Below, in pieces: positions 11,146 through 19,095 of a stretch of 64,000 nt of DNA. This stretch comes from CAWBRT01 sp963814745. Lineage in GTDB: Bacteria > Acidobacteriota > Terriglobia > Terriglobales > Acidobacteriaceae. The translations under genes were made by a program, and so were the position numbers. The notes beneath the pieces were generated by a model, which had not been told where the DNA came from, made no database searches, and worked only from the letters and a program-made list of their open reading frames with translations. Location: assembly GCA_963814745.1 (NCBI GenBank), contig CAWFEA010000019.1, positions 1 to 64,000 of the forward strand. The letters are read 5' to 3'. The stretch's first letter is position 1. Each line of letters opens with the position of its first letter.

Positions 11146-11614
11146 TTGCGTTAGCTGCGGAAATAAAAGTCGAGAAGTATTACCTCAATCTCGCGGGCGA
11201 GTATCGCGTTTGCGCGGAACTCCTCAAGCGTGACATCTTCGCCACCGTTACATACGGAAACATGAAGGGCGCTGACATCTTCGCCATCGGGCCAAACCGC
11301 AGAGCCGCAGTCGTTGAGGTCAAAGCGTCAAACTCGTCGCGATTCGTCACTGGTTCTACCAGCGATACAAATCACCTGATGTCGTACACCCAAACTTTTG
11401 GGTGTTGTACTCCGTCTCTCCGCGTGATCGGTTCTTTGTTCTGTCGCACGAGCAATTAGCTGACATACAGGCGCAACGAAATAATTGCGAGGACCTGCCG
11501 TACGATGAGCGGGCAGGGCGGGTTGAACGGCGTTGATAATGTTCTGATTAAGGACGTAGAGGCCCATGAGGATGCATGGCCGACATCATCGAATGGTGCT
11601 CGGCTGCGGTCTAA
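11146..11614 (+). pseudogene. Mirror copy of PD-(D/E)XK-like protein, frameshifted
   Basis: Mirror of 12697-13170. The left arm lacks one G just after the TTG start and has further indels near 11350 and 11515-11575. The motif part GADIFAI...AVVEVKAS remains readable. Confidence 0.7.
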
Positions 11615-11625
11615 CCCTAAACCCT

Positions 11626-12143
11626 ATGCGCTTATTCGTCGCCCTTGATATCGACCCGGCCATCCGGCAGCGCCTAGAGGAGTTCGTCAACGGTCTCCGG
11701 GCGCAGGTTCCCGGGGTGCGCTTCGTCGGTCCGGAAACCTTCCATGTGACCCTCAAGTTTCTCGCGAGACCGCGCGGGTCGAGGAAATTGAGCGCGCGCT
11801 TGCCGTGGTGCGCGGCGCGCCCTTCGAGATGGCATTCCGGGGCTGCGGATTCTTCCCGTCGGCCAATCGTGCGCGGGTGGTCTGGGCCGGAATCGAAGCC
11901 CCCTCAGACCTCCAGGCCCTCGCTACCGGCGTCGATCAAGCCACGGCGCGCTCGGATTCCCCCGAGCGGCCGTACACGCCGCACTTGACGCTGGCGCGTG
12001 CCGGCTCCGGCAATCCTCGCGCCAGGCGTGGCGACCGCCCGGACGCAAACCTTCAAGTCGTTCACAAATACTTATCCGGCAAGCCCTCGCCCGAGTTCGG
12101 TACAATGACGGTTCACGAATTCTTTCTGTATGAAAGCATCCTG
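11626..12143 (+). pseudogene. thpR: thpR copy truncated at palindrome hinge (left arm)
   Basis: It starts with ATG at 11626 and is frameshifted near 11764 (CTCGCGAGACC against CTCGGCGAGACGG). It otherwise preserves both HxT motifs, and it gives the correct frame for the segment that is disturbed in the right arm. It ends at the hinge, where the sequence turns into its own complement. Confidence 0.8.
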
Positions 12144-12684
12144 AAGTTGCTCCGCGCGCAGACAGGATGCTTTCATACAGAAAGAATTCGTGAACCGTCA
12201 TTGTACCGAACTCGGGCGAGGGCTTGCCGGATAAGTATTTGTGAACGACTTGAAGGTTTGCGTCCGGGCGGTCGCCACGCCTGGCGCGAGGATTGCCGGA
12301 GCCGGCACGCGCCAGCGTCAAGTGCGGCGTGTACGGGCCTCGCTCGGGGAAATCCGAGCGCGCCGGTGGCTTGATCGACGCCGGTAGCGAGGGCCGGAGG
12401 TCTGAGGGGGCTTCGATTCCGGCCCAGAACACCCGCGAACGATCGGCCGACGGGAAGAATCCGCAGCCCCGGAATGCCATCTCGAAGGGCGCGCCGCGCA
12501 CCACGGCAAGCGCGCGCTCAATTTCCTCAACCCGCGCCGTCTCGCCGAGAAACTTGAGGGTCACATGGAAGGTTTCCGGACCGACGAAGCGCACCCCGGG
12601 AACCTGCGCCCGGAGACCGTTGACGAACTCCTCTAGGCGCTGCCGGATGGCCGGGTCGATATCAAGGGCGACGAATAAGCGCAT
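12144..12684 (-). CDS. thpR: RNA 2',3'-cyclic phosphodiesterase (2'-5' RNA ligase family), 3' end lost at hinge
   Basis: A two-histidine phosphoesterase that hydrolyses 2',3'-cyclic phosphate ends of RNA. Both HxTx motifs are present, HVTLKFLGE near residue 41 and HLTLAR near residue 125, with the usual spacing. The start ATG (12684) lies 12 bases after the preceding gene's stop, so the two are probably co-transcribed. On the minus strand the frame continues through the hinge as YESILSARGAT, a believable natural C-terminus, then runs into the mirrored arm. Perhaps 10-15 residues are missing. Indels near 12403, 12366 and 12345 disturb the middle; the left arm gives the correct reading there. 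Confidence 0.8.
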
Positions 12685-12696
12685 AGGGTTTCAGGG

Positions 12697-13170
12697 TTAG
12701 ACCGCAGCCGAGCACCATTCGATGATGTCGGCCCATGCATCCTCATGGGTCTCTACGTCCTTAATCAGAACATTATCAACGCCGTGCTCGACCCGCCTTG
12801 CCCGCTCATCGTACGGCAGGTCCTCGCAATTATTTCGTTGCGCCTGTATGTCAGCTAATTGCTCGTGCGACAGAACAAAGAACCGATCACGCGGAGAGAC
12901 GGAGTACAACACCCAAAAGTTTGGGTGTACGACATCAGGTGATTTGTATCGCTGGTAGAACCCAGTGACGAATCGCGACGAGTTTGACGCTTTGACCTCA
13001 ACGACTGCGGCTCTGCGGTTTGGCCCGATGGCGAAGATGTCAGCGCCCTTCATGTTTCCGTATGTAACGGTGGCGAAGATGTCACGCTTGAGGAGTTCCG
13101 CGCAAACGCGATACTCGCCCGCGAGATTGAGGTAATACTTCTCGACTTTTATTTCCGCAGCTAACGCCAA
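12697..13170 (-). CDS. Solitary PD-(D/E)XK nuclease-like protein
   Basis: 157 residues from a TTG start (13170) preceded by a perfect GGAGG five bases upstream; an in-frame TTG at 13182 overlaps that Shine-Dalgarno and is less likely. Residues 40-60 read GADIFAI, a short gap, then AVVEVKAS, matching the D...ExK pattern of the PD-(D/E)XK fold with a preceding Glu-rich helix (GEYRVCAELLKR). There is no recognisable helicase, methylase or toxin partner. It sits between cinA and thpR in the same orientation. A role in nucleic acid cleavage is inferred from the motif only; the protein family is not one I can name. Confidence 0.6.
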   Translation of the reverse strand: MALAAEIKVEKYYLNLAGEYRVCAELLKRDIFATVTYGNMKGADIFAIGPNRRAAVVEVKASNSSRFVTGFYQRYKSPDVVHPNFWVLYSVSPRDRFFVLSHEQLADIQAQRNNCEDLPYDERARRVEHGVDNVLIKDVETHEDAWADIIEWCSAAV

Positions 13171-13208
13171 TTTTGCCTCCAATTATCACTATTGCAGAAC
13201 GAGTACAA

Positions 13209-13340
13209 GCCTCGGGGGCTAAAGCCCGCGTTTTTCTGGCTCTCAACGGCATGGCTAAAGCCATGCCCCTTCAAAGCACCGTTTCAACGGCATGGCTAAA
13301 GCCATGCCCCTTCAAGACCGAGTTATGAAACAGCTAAACA
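13209..13340. repeat. GGCATGGCT/AGCCATGCC intergenic element (right copy)
   Basis: Mirror of 10977-11105, lying between cinA and the PD-(D/E)XK-like gene. The two strong 20-base palindromes could fold into hairpins in the transcript between these genes. Confidence 0.75.
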
Positions 13341-13344
13341 GTTT

Positions 13345-14596
13345 CTAAATCAGCCGGCGGCGAATCATGTCGAGCGCCTGCTGCGTGGCCCAATGGCGTA
13401 TGCGCTCGCGGTCGCCGGGGAAGCGGCGCTCGACCACTTCCATCTTTACTTTGTCGGCCAGGGCGATGCAAACCAACCCCACCGGCTTTTCTTCGGTGCC
13501 TCCGGTGGGGCCGGCAACGCCGGTAATGCCCACGCCGAGAACGGAGCGGCAGCGTTTGCGGATGCCCTCGGCCATGGCCGTCGCCACCTGCTTGCTCACG
13601 GCTCCGTGCTCGGCGATCAGCAAGGGCGGCACGTTGGCGAACTGCGTCTTCAAATCGTTGGAATAAACCACCGCTCCGCCCACGAAATAGCGCGAGCTTC
13701 CGCTGATGGAAGTGAGGCGCTGGGCGAGCAATCCGCCGGTGCAGGATTCGGCGACCGAGATGGTGGCATCGCGCATTTGCAGATAGTAGCCGACAATCTT
13801 TTCGAGCGATTCGCCGGCGGTGGAGAAAACCGATTCCTCGAATTCATCCTTGAGTTCCGAGGCGAGGCGGTCGATCCTGCCCTGAGCCTCTTCCCTCCGT
13901 GTCCGCCGCGGTTCGCAGATGCAGTTGTACCTCGCCGAAACCGGCCAGGATGGTGGTCTGGACTTCGGCATAGCGCTTGTAAATGGGAGCGGCGCGCAGA
14001 TCGGCTTGCGACTCCGGCACCATGGCCAGCTTCAACTCGCGGGTGGCAATGAAGCGCGACGGCAGCAGCGGTTTGAGGCGCGGCACGCACTCGGTCTGGA
14101 AGAGCGGCTCCAGTTCCCACGGCGGACCGGGCAAGAGAATCACGATCTTGGGCTCGCCGTCGTAAGTCGCCGTCATGAACTGGCCGGGGGCCGTGCCCCG
14201 CGGATTGCGCAGCACCTCCGCGCCTTCCACGAGATCGGCCTGGCGGGCGTTGTTGGGCGACATCTGAATGCGGCGCGTGGCGAAACGGGCGTAGAGGGCG
14301 GCGAGAACGTCGGGATCGCGCCTGATGCCTACGCCAAAGGCCTCGGCCACGCACTCACGGGTGAGGTCGTCTTCGGTAGGCCCGAGCCCGCCGGTGCAGA
14401 TGAGGAGCCCGGTGCGCGACAAGGCCTGCCGGATACACTCAACCAGGCGTTCACGATGGTCGCCGACCACGGCTTTGAAAACGACTTCGACTCCCAAGTC
14501 GTTGAGCTGCTTGGTAAGAAAGAGGGAATTAGTGTCTTGGCGATACGGCGTCAGCATCTCGGAGCCGACCGCGATGATTTCTGCGTTCACATTCAA
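13345..14596 (-). CDS. cinA: CinA-family nicotinamide-nucleotide amidohydrolase, one frameshift
   Basis: About 416 residues after correction. The N-terminal MoCF-type domain (residues ~1-170) shows CTGGLGPTEDDLT and LPGPPWE. The C-terminal PncC domain, which deamidates NMN in pyridine nucleotide salvage, shows VAESCTGG and GITGVAGPTGG near residues 280-370. A single extra C near 13893 breaks the frame, and the left arm is intact there. There is no Shine-Dalgarno: the TTG (14596) and GTG (14590) starts lie directly after a TACACT -10 box, which suggests a leaderless message. It is separated from larA by a terminator. Confidence 0.9.
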
Positions 14597-14657
14597 CAGT
14601 GTAGCAAGATACGCGGCGGAGTTCGAAGTATCCTAGCGGCTGAATGCATGGGGTGCC

Positions 14658-14689
14658 AAAAGGAAGACTCCCGGATTGTCCGGGAGTCT
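14658..14689 (-). terminator. Rho-independent terminator of larA (right copy)
   Basis: An 11-base perfect stem with a three-base loop is followed, on the minus strand, by TCCTTTT. It is located just after the larA stop. Confidence 0.85.
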
Positions 14690-14714
14690 CTTGCTTCTGT
14701 CGCATGACGGCGGG

Positions 14715-16037
14715 CTACTTTGCCGAGCCGACCGCTTGCAGTTCGGAGGCTGCCGGCTTTGCCGGGGCCTTGATGATGGGCAGCATGTCGGGAGCATGGG
14801 TCAAGACCGTCACTCGGGCCTTCGCGCCATGCTTGGCGAACGCCGCGTCAAACGCCGCCTGGACCGTCGGGAAGTGAGTGAATCCGATCTTGCGGGCATT
14901 CTCGGCGCCGATGCCGTGAGACACGAGGTAAACGCTCTCGCGCTCCTTGACCTGCGCCCAGGCGATCGCCAGGGCCGCCCCAACCTCGTCGTGGACTTCC
15001 TTCGCCTCCACCTTCCGGCGCAGGGCCTCGGCGGAATAATGGGTGATCTCCAGGATATCGCAGTGGGTGACGGCAACGCCCTCATAGCAGGGGGTGGCGA
15101 TGATGATCGTGCCCCCGGCCTTGACCGCGAGGTCGGATGGATACTGCGTCTTGTGCGCCTGCCAGAATTCCAGGTCGCAGGGGTACGAGCTGGAGATGAC
15201 GATGTCGGCTTCTTCCGGAATCTTGACGGCATAGACTTGCTTGGACAGCTTCACCCCCTCGTTGAAGGCCTCGACGGTATCGCCGAAGAAGGCGCCAACC
15301 ACTTCGCCCTGGCGGTTGAGAACCGTGTTGAGGATGGTGTCCATGCCGATCTGGCGGGCGATTTTATTCAGTTCCTCGCGCACCGGGTTGGACTTGACGC
15401 CCAGGTAGGAACGGGGCGCGCGCACGCTGAGCAGATGGGTTTCCGCCGTCGTATCTTCGCCGGAGACCCCGGGCTGCACGATCTTGGCCCCGCCGGCGAA
15501 GCCGGGGATGTGGTGCGGAACAATGCTGCCTACGCCAATCTTGAAATCGGCCTCGTAGACTTCACGGTTGATCGAGACGCTGGTGCCGTTCGGGGTCTTT
15601 CCCAGGTCGATCAGAGACGCGGGATTCTTGTAGTCGTGGTTCTTGATGGTGACCCGCCGCACGACTTCAGCGCCGAACTTCTCCAGGATCTCCGGCTCGG
15701 TCATGAAGCGATGGGTGCCGAGGGCGATGATGACGGTGATCTGCTCGTCCTTGACGCCGGCGGCGTTCATCTCGTCAAGGATGACGGGAATGATTTTGTC
15801 GGTCGGGGTCAGGCGGGTGTTGTCGTCGGCGAGAATCACAGCTTTGGCGGCGCCTTTAGCCAATTCCCGGAGCGGCTTCGACAAAATGGGGTGGTTGATG
15901 GCGCGGACCACTTCCTGCTTTACGTCGGCCACCGGAGTGAAATCCCTCGGGGAATAGACACCGATAAGATTTGCCCGGGGAATTTTTACTTCGACCATCT
16001 CGCGCCCGTAAGGGAGCGTTACTGTAATATCCGGCAT
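14715..16037 (-). CDS. larA: Nickel-dependent lactate racemase family protein LarA
   Basis: 440 residues, the usual length. LarA racemises D- and L-lactate (relatives act on other 2-hydroxy acids) with a covalently bound nickel-pincer nucleotide. All key residues can be aligned with the Lactobacillus enzyme at a constant offset of one: His109 in ALGTHR and His175 in VPHH (catalytic), Lys185 in GGAK (cofactor attachment) and His201 (nickel ligand). No larB, larC or larE cofactor genes are in the window, so the cofactor must be made from elsewhere. The gene is divergent from a Crp/Fnr regulator and ends at a strong terminator, so it appears monocistronic. The substrate is not proven. Confidence 0.92.
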   Translation of the reverse strand: MPDITVTLPYGREMVEVKIPRANLIGVYSPRDFTPVADVKQEVVRAINHPILSKPLRELAKGAAKAVILADDNTRLTPTDKIIPVILDEMNAAGVKDEQITVIIALGTHRFMTEPEILEKFGAEVVRRVTIKNHDYKNPASLIDLGKTPNGTSVSINREVYEADFKIGVGSIVPHHIPGFAGGAKIVQPGVSGEDTTAETHLLSVRAPRSYLGVKSNPVREELNKIARQIGMDTILNTVLNRQGEVVGAFFGDTVEAFNEGVKLSKQVYAVKIPEEADIVISSSYPCDLEFWQAHKTQYPSDLAVKAGGTIIIATPCYEGVAVTHCDILEITHYSAEALRRKVEAKEVHDEVGAALAIAWAQVKERESVYLVSHGIGAENARKIGFTHFPTVQAAFDAAFAKHGAKARVTVLTHAPDMLPIIKAPAKPAASELQAVGSAK

Positions 16038-16160
16038 AAAGTCGTGTCCTTCGGAATAAGTTCTTCGCTGACAATGTCACTCTAGCAGGTATTTTACAAT
16101 TGGCAACTTAGTTAATGCCAGCAAACTTCCGCGCGGTGGCGGGAGTTTAGCGCACGTTAT

Positions 16161-16174
16161 GTCTGATACCAGAC
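16161..16174. promoter_or_regulatory. 14-base dyad between larA and Crp/Fnr gene (right copy)
   Basis: GTCTG-N4-CAGAC, identical in the left arm. It lies roughly midway in the 271-base divergent region, and the only DNA-binding regulator next to it is the Crp/Fnr protein. Confidence 0.5.
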
Positions 16175-16308
16175 GTAAAAATAAAGGTTGTAATAACGAG
16201 ACAGACGGAGTGAAATAAAGGCACATCTTAAATACGCATTTTCACCCGCCCAAAGGGCTGGTTCATTTGCGCGTCCAGATGCCGGGAACATCGGCGAAAG
16301 GAGCAGCA

Positions 16309-17010
16309 ATGAACCCGCCTAAACAGCTCTATAAAAACAAAATTCTGGCAGCACTTCCGAAGGCGGAAATCAACCGATTGCAACCGCATCTCTCACGGGT
16401 AGAGCTGAAACAAGAGCAAACCCTGCTGGACGGAGACGCCTCGCATGCCTACTTCGTGGAGGATGGCATCGCATCGGTTGTGGTAACCCTGGAAAACGGC
16501 AGCACGGTCGAGGTCGGCGTCATCGGAATTGACGGGCTGGTCGGGATTCCTATTCTGCTGGGCGCCGGCTGTGTACCGGGACGAACGTTCGTGCAGATTG
16601 CCGGTTCGGCTTTTCGCGTCGAAGCAGAGGTTCTGAAAAAAGAGTTTGACCGGCCCGGCGAGCTGCGGCAACGGCTGTACAGATACATCCAGGGCTTTAT
16701 GGTGAATAGCGCACAGACGGCGGCTTGCAACCGGCTGCACGGGATCGAGGAGCGCTTGGCACGATGGCTGTCGTCCTGCCGCGACCGGATGGAATCCGAC
16801 CGGCTGCAGTTGACGCATGATTTTCTCGGTCAGATGCTGGGCGCGCCGCGCACCACGGTCACGCTGGCGGCGGGACTTCTCCATCGGGCGGGAATGATCG
16901 ACTACACGCGGGGCGTCGTCACCGTGAAGAACCGCGCCGCGTTGGAGGATACGGCCTGCGAGTGCTATCGAATTGTGCGGGATGAATTTCAGCGCCTGAA
17001 TCTGCTGTAG
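16309..17010 (+). CDS. Crp/Fnr-family transcriptional regulator
   Basis: 233 residues. The ATG at 16309 is chosen because AAAGGAGC lies just upstream; a longer in-frame start at 16267 lacks this. An N-terminal cyclic-nucleotide-binding-type beta roll (residues ~15-130; DGDASHAYFVEDG, VGVIGIDGLVG) is followed by a dimerisation helix and a C-terminal helix-turn-helix (FLGQMLGAPRTTVTLAAGLL, ~175-195). No Cys cluster for an Fe-S centre is evident, so oxygen sensing like FNR is not supported; the ligand is unknown. It is divergent from larA, the arrangement seen for the regulator LarR in Lactobacillus plantarum, so control of larA is a reasonable inference. Confidence 0.9.
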   Translation: MNPPKQLYKNKILAALPKAEINRLQPHLSRVELKQEQTLLDGDASHAYFVEDGIASVVVTLENGSTVEVGVIGIDGLVGIPILLGAGCVPGRTFVQIAGSAFRVEAEVLKKEFDRPGELRQRLYRYIQGFMVNSAQTAACNRLHGIEERLARWLSSCRDRMESDRLQLTHDFLGQMLGAPRTTVTLAAGLLHRAGMIDYTRGVVTVKNRAALEDTACECYRIVRDEFQRLNLL

Positions 17011-17084
17011 CATGCTGCTGAAAAACCTCTTCTCCGGGGGTGTCATCAGGATGACACTTCCATGAATTTTTCAGCAGCCTGCTC
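17009..17084. repeat. Palindromic TTTTTCAGCAGC element downstream of Crp gene (right copy)
   Basis: Mirror of 7233-7308. Near-perfect terminal inverted repeats surround the core GTCATC-AG-GATGAC. It begins at the last bases of the regulator's stop codon and may act as a transcription terminator. Confidence 0.75.
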
Positions 17085-17388
17085 TAAGGTCCGGCACCGG
17101 ACCGACAACCGCAAATTGAGTCGATACGATGGGGTTGTTCTCCGGAATGGAGCCGAGATGAATTCCCATCAATTGCGCGGCGACTTTTTCCCCAAAGAGC
17201 TGAACGATGGCGTCCACGGCAGCAACTTACCTCAAGCGCACCCCTCGTGCTTTGATTATCAGGTCGCGGCCAACGGTCTGATTATTTCTACCTGTTCAGC
17301 TTGCCTGAAGATCTTTGCCAGCCCCAATCCCAGCCAGTTGAGGATGGCGGAATCAGTACACAACCGGGTGAAGCACTACGGCGCTTGA
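17062..17388 (+). CDS. Small hypothetical protein with CxxC
   Basis: The open frame spans 108 codons, but its first third comes from the palindromic element, so translation more likely begins at ATG 17158 (76 residues) or later. The C-terminal half (CFDYQVAANGLIISTCSACL, then a helix rich in Ala/Glu/His) resembles a type of small acidobacterial protein with a CxxC pair followed by a hydrophilic helix. I cannot name a family and no function is proposed. It is followed by the tRNA-Asp in the opposite orientation. Confidence 0.4.
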   Translation: MNFSAACSKVRHRTDNRKLSRYDGVVLRNGAEMNSHQLRGDFFPKELNDGVHGSNLPQAHPSCFDYQVAANGLIISTCSACLKIFASPNPSQLRMAESVHNRVKHYGA

Positions 17389-17435
17389 AGCGATGCCGGA
17401 GGGGAAGCCAGATTCATGGTAGGTCCTTTAGAATC

Positions 17436-17512
17436 TGGCGGGGTGGACGGGACTCGAACCCGCGACCTCAGCCGTGACAGGGCTGCATTCTAACCAACTG
17501 AACTACCACCCC
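17436..17512 (-). tRNA. tRNA-Asp (GTC), right copy
   Basis: 77 bases with encoded CCA; paired 7-base acceptor stem and anticodon GTC. Identical to the left-arm copy, and probably the only true copy in this region. Confidence 0.95.
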
Positions 17513-17526
17513 TAAGCTTCAATTTC

Positions 17527-17554
17527 ATTATACGGGAAGCGGCCCAAACGTCAA
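17527..17554 (-). promoter_or_regulatory. Sigma-70 type promoter of tRNA-Asp (right copy)
   Basis: On the minus strand, TTGACG and TATAAT are spaced by 16 bases, 15 bases before the mature tRNA 5' end. Confidence 0.8.
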
Positions 17555-17664
17555 TCGGGTACACCGGTTGACGGCCGCTATTGCCGTCGTGCGGCGACTT
17601 GGACGCAAACCCATCGGCTGCGGTTTGGAGCAGCCACCGGGTTCGCGTCCGCACGGCGCCGCGG

Positions 17665-18603
17665 TTATTGCAGCGCTTTGTCGTTCGGGTGCTTGAAAGC
17701 CTCGGCCACCGCGGGAGTCATCGGGAAATTCATATTGAGTCCCTTGGGAGGTATCGGCGATTTCAGCCATTTCTGGTAGAAGCGATTCGCCTCGCCCGAA
17801 GTCAGGAGCTTGGTGAAAAGCTTATCCACGAATTTCTTGAACTGGGGATCGTCTTTGCGCAACATGCAGGCGTACGCTTCAAAGCTTTGCGGGGTGCCGA
17901 CCACAACCCAGTCTTCGGGATGCTTGGCGGTCATGCGGTCGCCGTAGAGAAGGACGTCATCCATCATGAACGCCGCCGCGCGGCCCGTTTCCAGAGTGAG
18001 GAACGACTCCGCATGGTCTCGGGCGCTGATGATGTTCATGCCCATGTTCTTCTCGACGTTCATCTTGCGCAGCAGGACCTCGGAAGTAGAGCCGGCGTTG
18101 GTGACGACATTCTTGCCTTTGAGGTCGGGGAAATCCTTGATCCCCGAGGTCTTGTTGGTCAACAGCCGCGTGCCGATGACGAAGATCGTGGTCGAGAAGG
18201 CGACCTGTTTCTGGCGCTCCAGGTTGTTGGTAGTCGAGCCGCACTCGAGATCGACGGTTCCATTCTGCAACAAAGACATACGGTTCTGCGGATTGACCGG
18301 AATCATGTTCACCTTCAATCCCGGCATCTTGAGCGTCTGCTTGAGCGCATCGACCACCTTGAAGGCGAACTCCTCGGAATAGCCGACGATGTTCTGCTGG
18401 TTGTCATAGTACGAAAACGGTATGGCCGACTCCCGCACGGCAAGGGTGATTGCGCCCGTATCCTTGACTTTCTTCATGGTGCCGGTCAACGGCTCCTCGG
18501 CGGCCACGGAGGTCAAACAAACGGTGAGCACGATGGCGGCGGAAATGATCTCGGTCAGCAGCTTCGTGATCCGCTGCGTAGTGAGGCGATGACTAGGGTT
18601 CAT
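17665..18603 (-). CDS. GltI-like glutamate/aspartate ABC transporter substrate-binding protein
   Basis: 312 residues. A hydrophobic signal segment (residues ~16-35) ends near SVAA, so the protein is periplasmic. The body is a type 2 periplasmic binding fold closely resembling E. coli GltI: ECGSTTNNLERQKQ, FVIGTRLLT, ISARDHAESF, AFMMDDVLL, YACMLRKDDPQFKK and a PNDKALQ tail are all in order. It would bind acidic amino acids for an ABC importer, but no permease or ATPase gene is nearby, so it is an orphan component. A 22-base dyad lies 75-96 bases upstream. The tRNA-Asp follows in the same orientation. Confidence 0.9.
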   Translation of the reverse strand: MNPSHRLTTQRITKLLTEIISAAIVLTVCLTSVAAEEPLTGTMKKVKDTGAITLAVRESAIPFSYYDNQQNIVGYSEEFAFKVVDALKQTLKMPGLKVNMIPVNPQNRMSLLQNGTVDLECGSTTNNLERQKQVAFSTTIFVIGTRLLTNKTSGIKDFPDLKGKNVVTNAGSTSEVLLRKMNVEKNMGMNIISARDHAESFLTLETGRAAAFMMDDVLLYGDRMTAKHPEDWVVVGTPQSFEAYACMLRKDDPQFKKFVDKLFTKLLTSGEANRFYQKWLKSPIPPKGLNMNFPMTPAVAEAFKHPNDKALQ

Positions 18604-18677
18604 GATTGGGTTCCTTTCACCGAAGGGGAATCGGCCACGAAACGCCGGCCAGGGCACGACCAACTCGAAAAGTAGGA

Positions 18678-18699
18678 ATTACTTTACCTGTAATGTAAT
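18678..18699. promoter_or_regulatory. 22-base dyad upstream of GltI-like gene
   Basis: Symmetric half-sites ATTAC-N-TTAC and GTAA-N-GTAAT about two central bases, 9 of 11 positions paired per side. A candidate operator for the orphan substrate-binding protein gene; identical symmetry occurs at 5619-5640. Confidence 0.5.
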
Positions 18700-18900
18700 C
18701 AGAAATCGAGACCTTTGTTGGCGGGGCGCCGTGAGCCAGGTTCGGCCACGGATGCGGCGGCGCGGCTCAGGGGCATAACCATCAGCATCGGCGATCGTTA
18801 CCAGCGAAGACTGGAACGGTGAGTGTGCTGCCCCGGAAATTCCTTGTCCAACGAAGCGCGCCTCGTTCCCGATTAGACTCGTAGAACCAGACAAAAATGC

Positions 18901-18928
18901 TTGCAGATTCAATGTCTCGGTATAGAAT
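18901..18928 (+). promoter_or_regulatory. Candidate promoter of S74 protein gene
   Basis: TTGCAG at 18901 and TAGAAT at 18923, spacer 16. The -10 box is good but the -35 box is weak. It lies about 170 bases before the ATG. Confidence 0.35.
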
Positions 18929-19095
18929 GCGCCTATCCGAAAGGCAAGCGGGCTCGGTCGGGTAGCGACCTTTCTGTCGTCGCGCTTGCGCAACAGTCGT
19001 ACGCCTCCTCGGTGCATGCGACCGTGTGTATCAGTTTTCCGCAGTCGGTGCAGTTCGGCCCCAAAGCAGTCCATGCAGTACGCGAAGGAGATTCT

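Larger units (their letters stand above)
1..12143. repeat. Left arm of a ~24 kb imperfect palindrome
   Basis: The whole stretch is the reverse complement of 12163-24314: base 1 pairs with about 24314, and the arms meet at a 19-base hinge, 12144-12162. Gene order is mirrored exactly. The arms differ by scattered substitutions and single-base indels, dense in the first 2 kb and rare around 8.2-9.6 kb. The repeat runs off the left edge, so its true outer end is unknown. Read as an assembly fold-back; a real inverted duplication is the less likely alternative. Confidence 0.95.
18604..19095. other. Divergent intergenic region between GltI-like and S74 genes
   Basis: About 490 bases holding the dyad at 18678-18699 and a weak promoter at 18901-18928, with a roughly 160-base untranslated leader before the S74 gene. 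No convincing gene or structured RNA is visible. Confidence 0.6.

Noticed and set aside
1..12143. Second, paralogous set of larA, cinA, gltI-like, tRNA-Asp and other genes
   Set aside because: Mirror-image order, near identity at non-coding positions and arm-specific indels show it is the same DNA read backwards, not paralogues.
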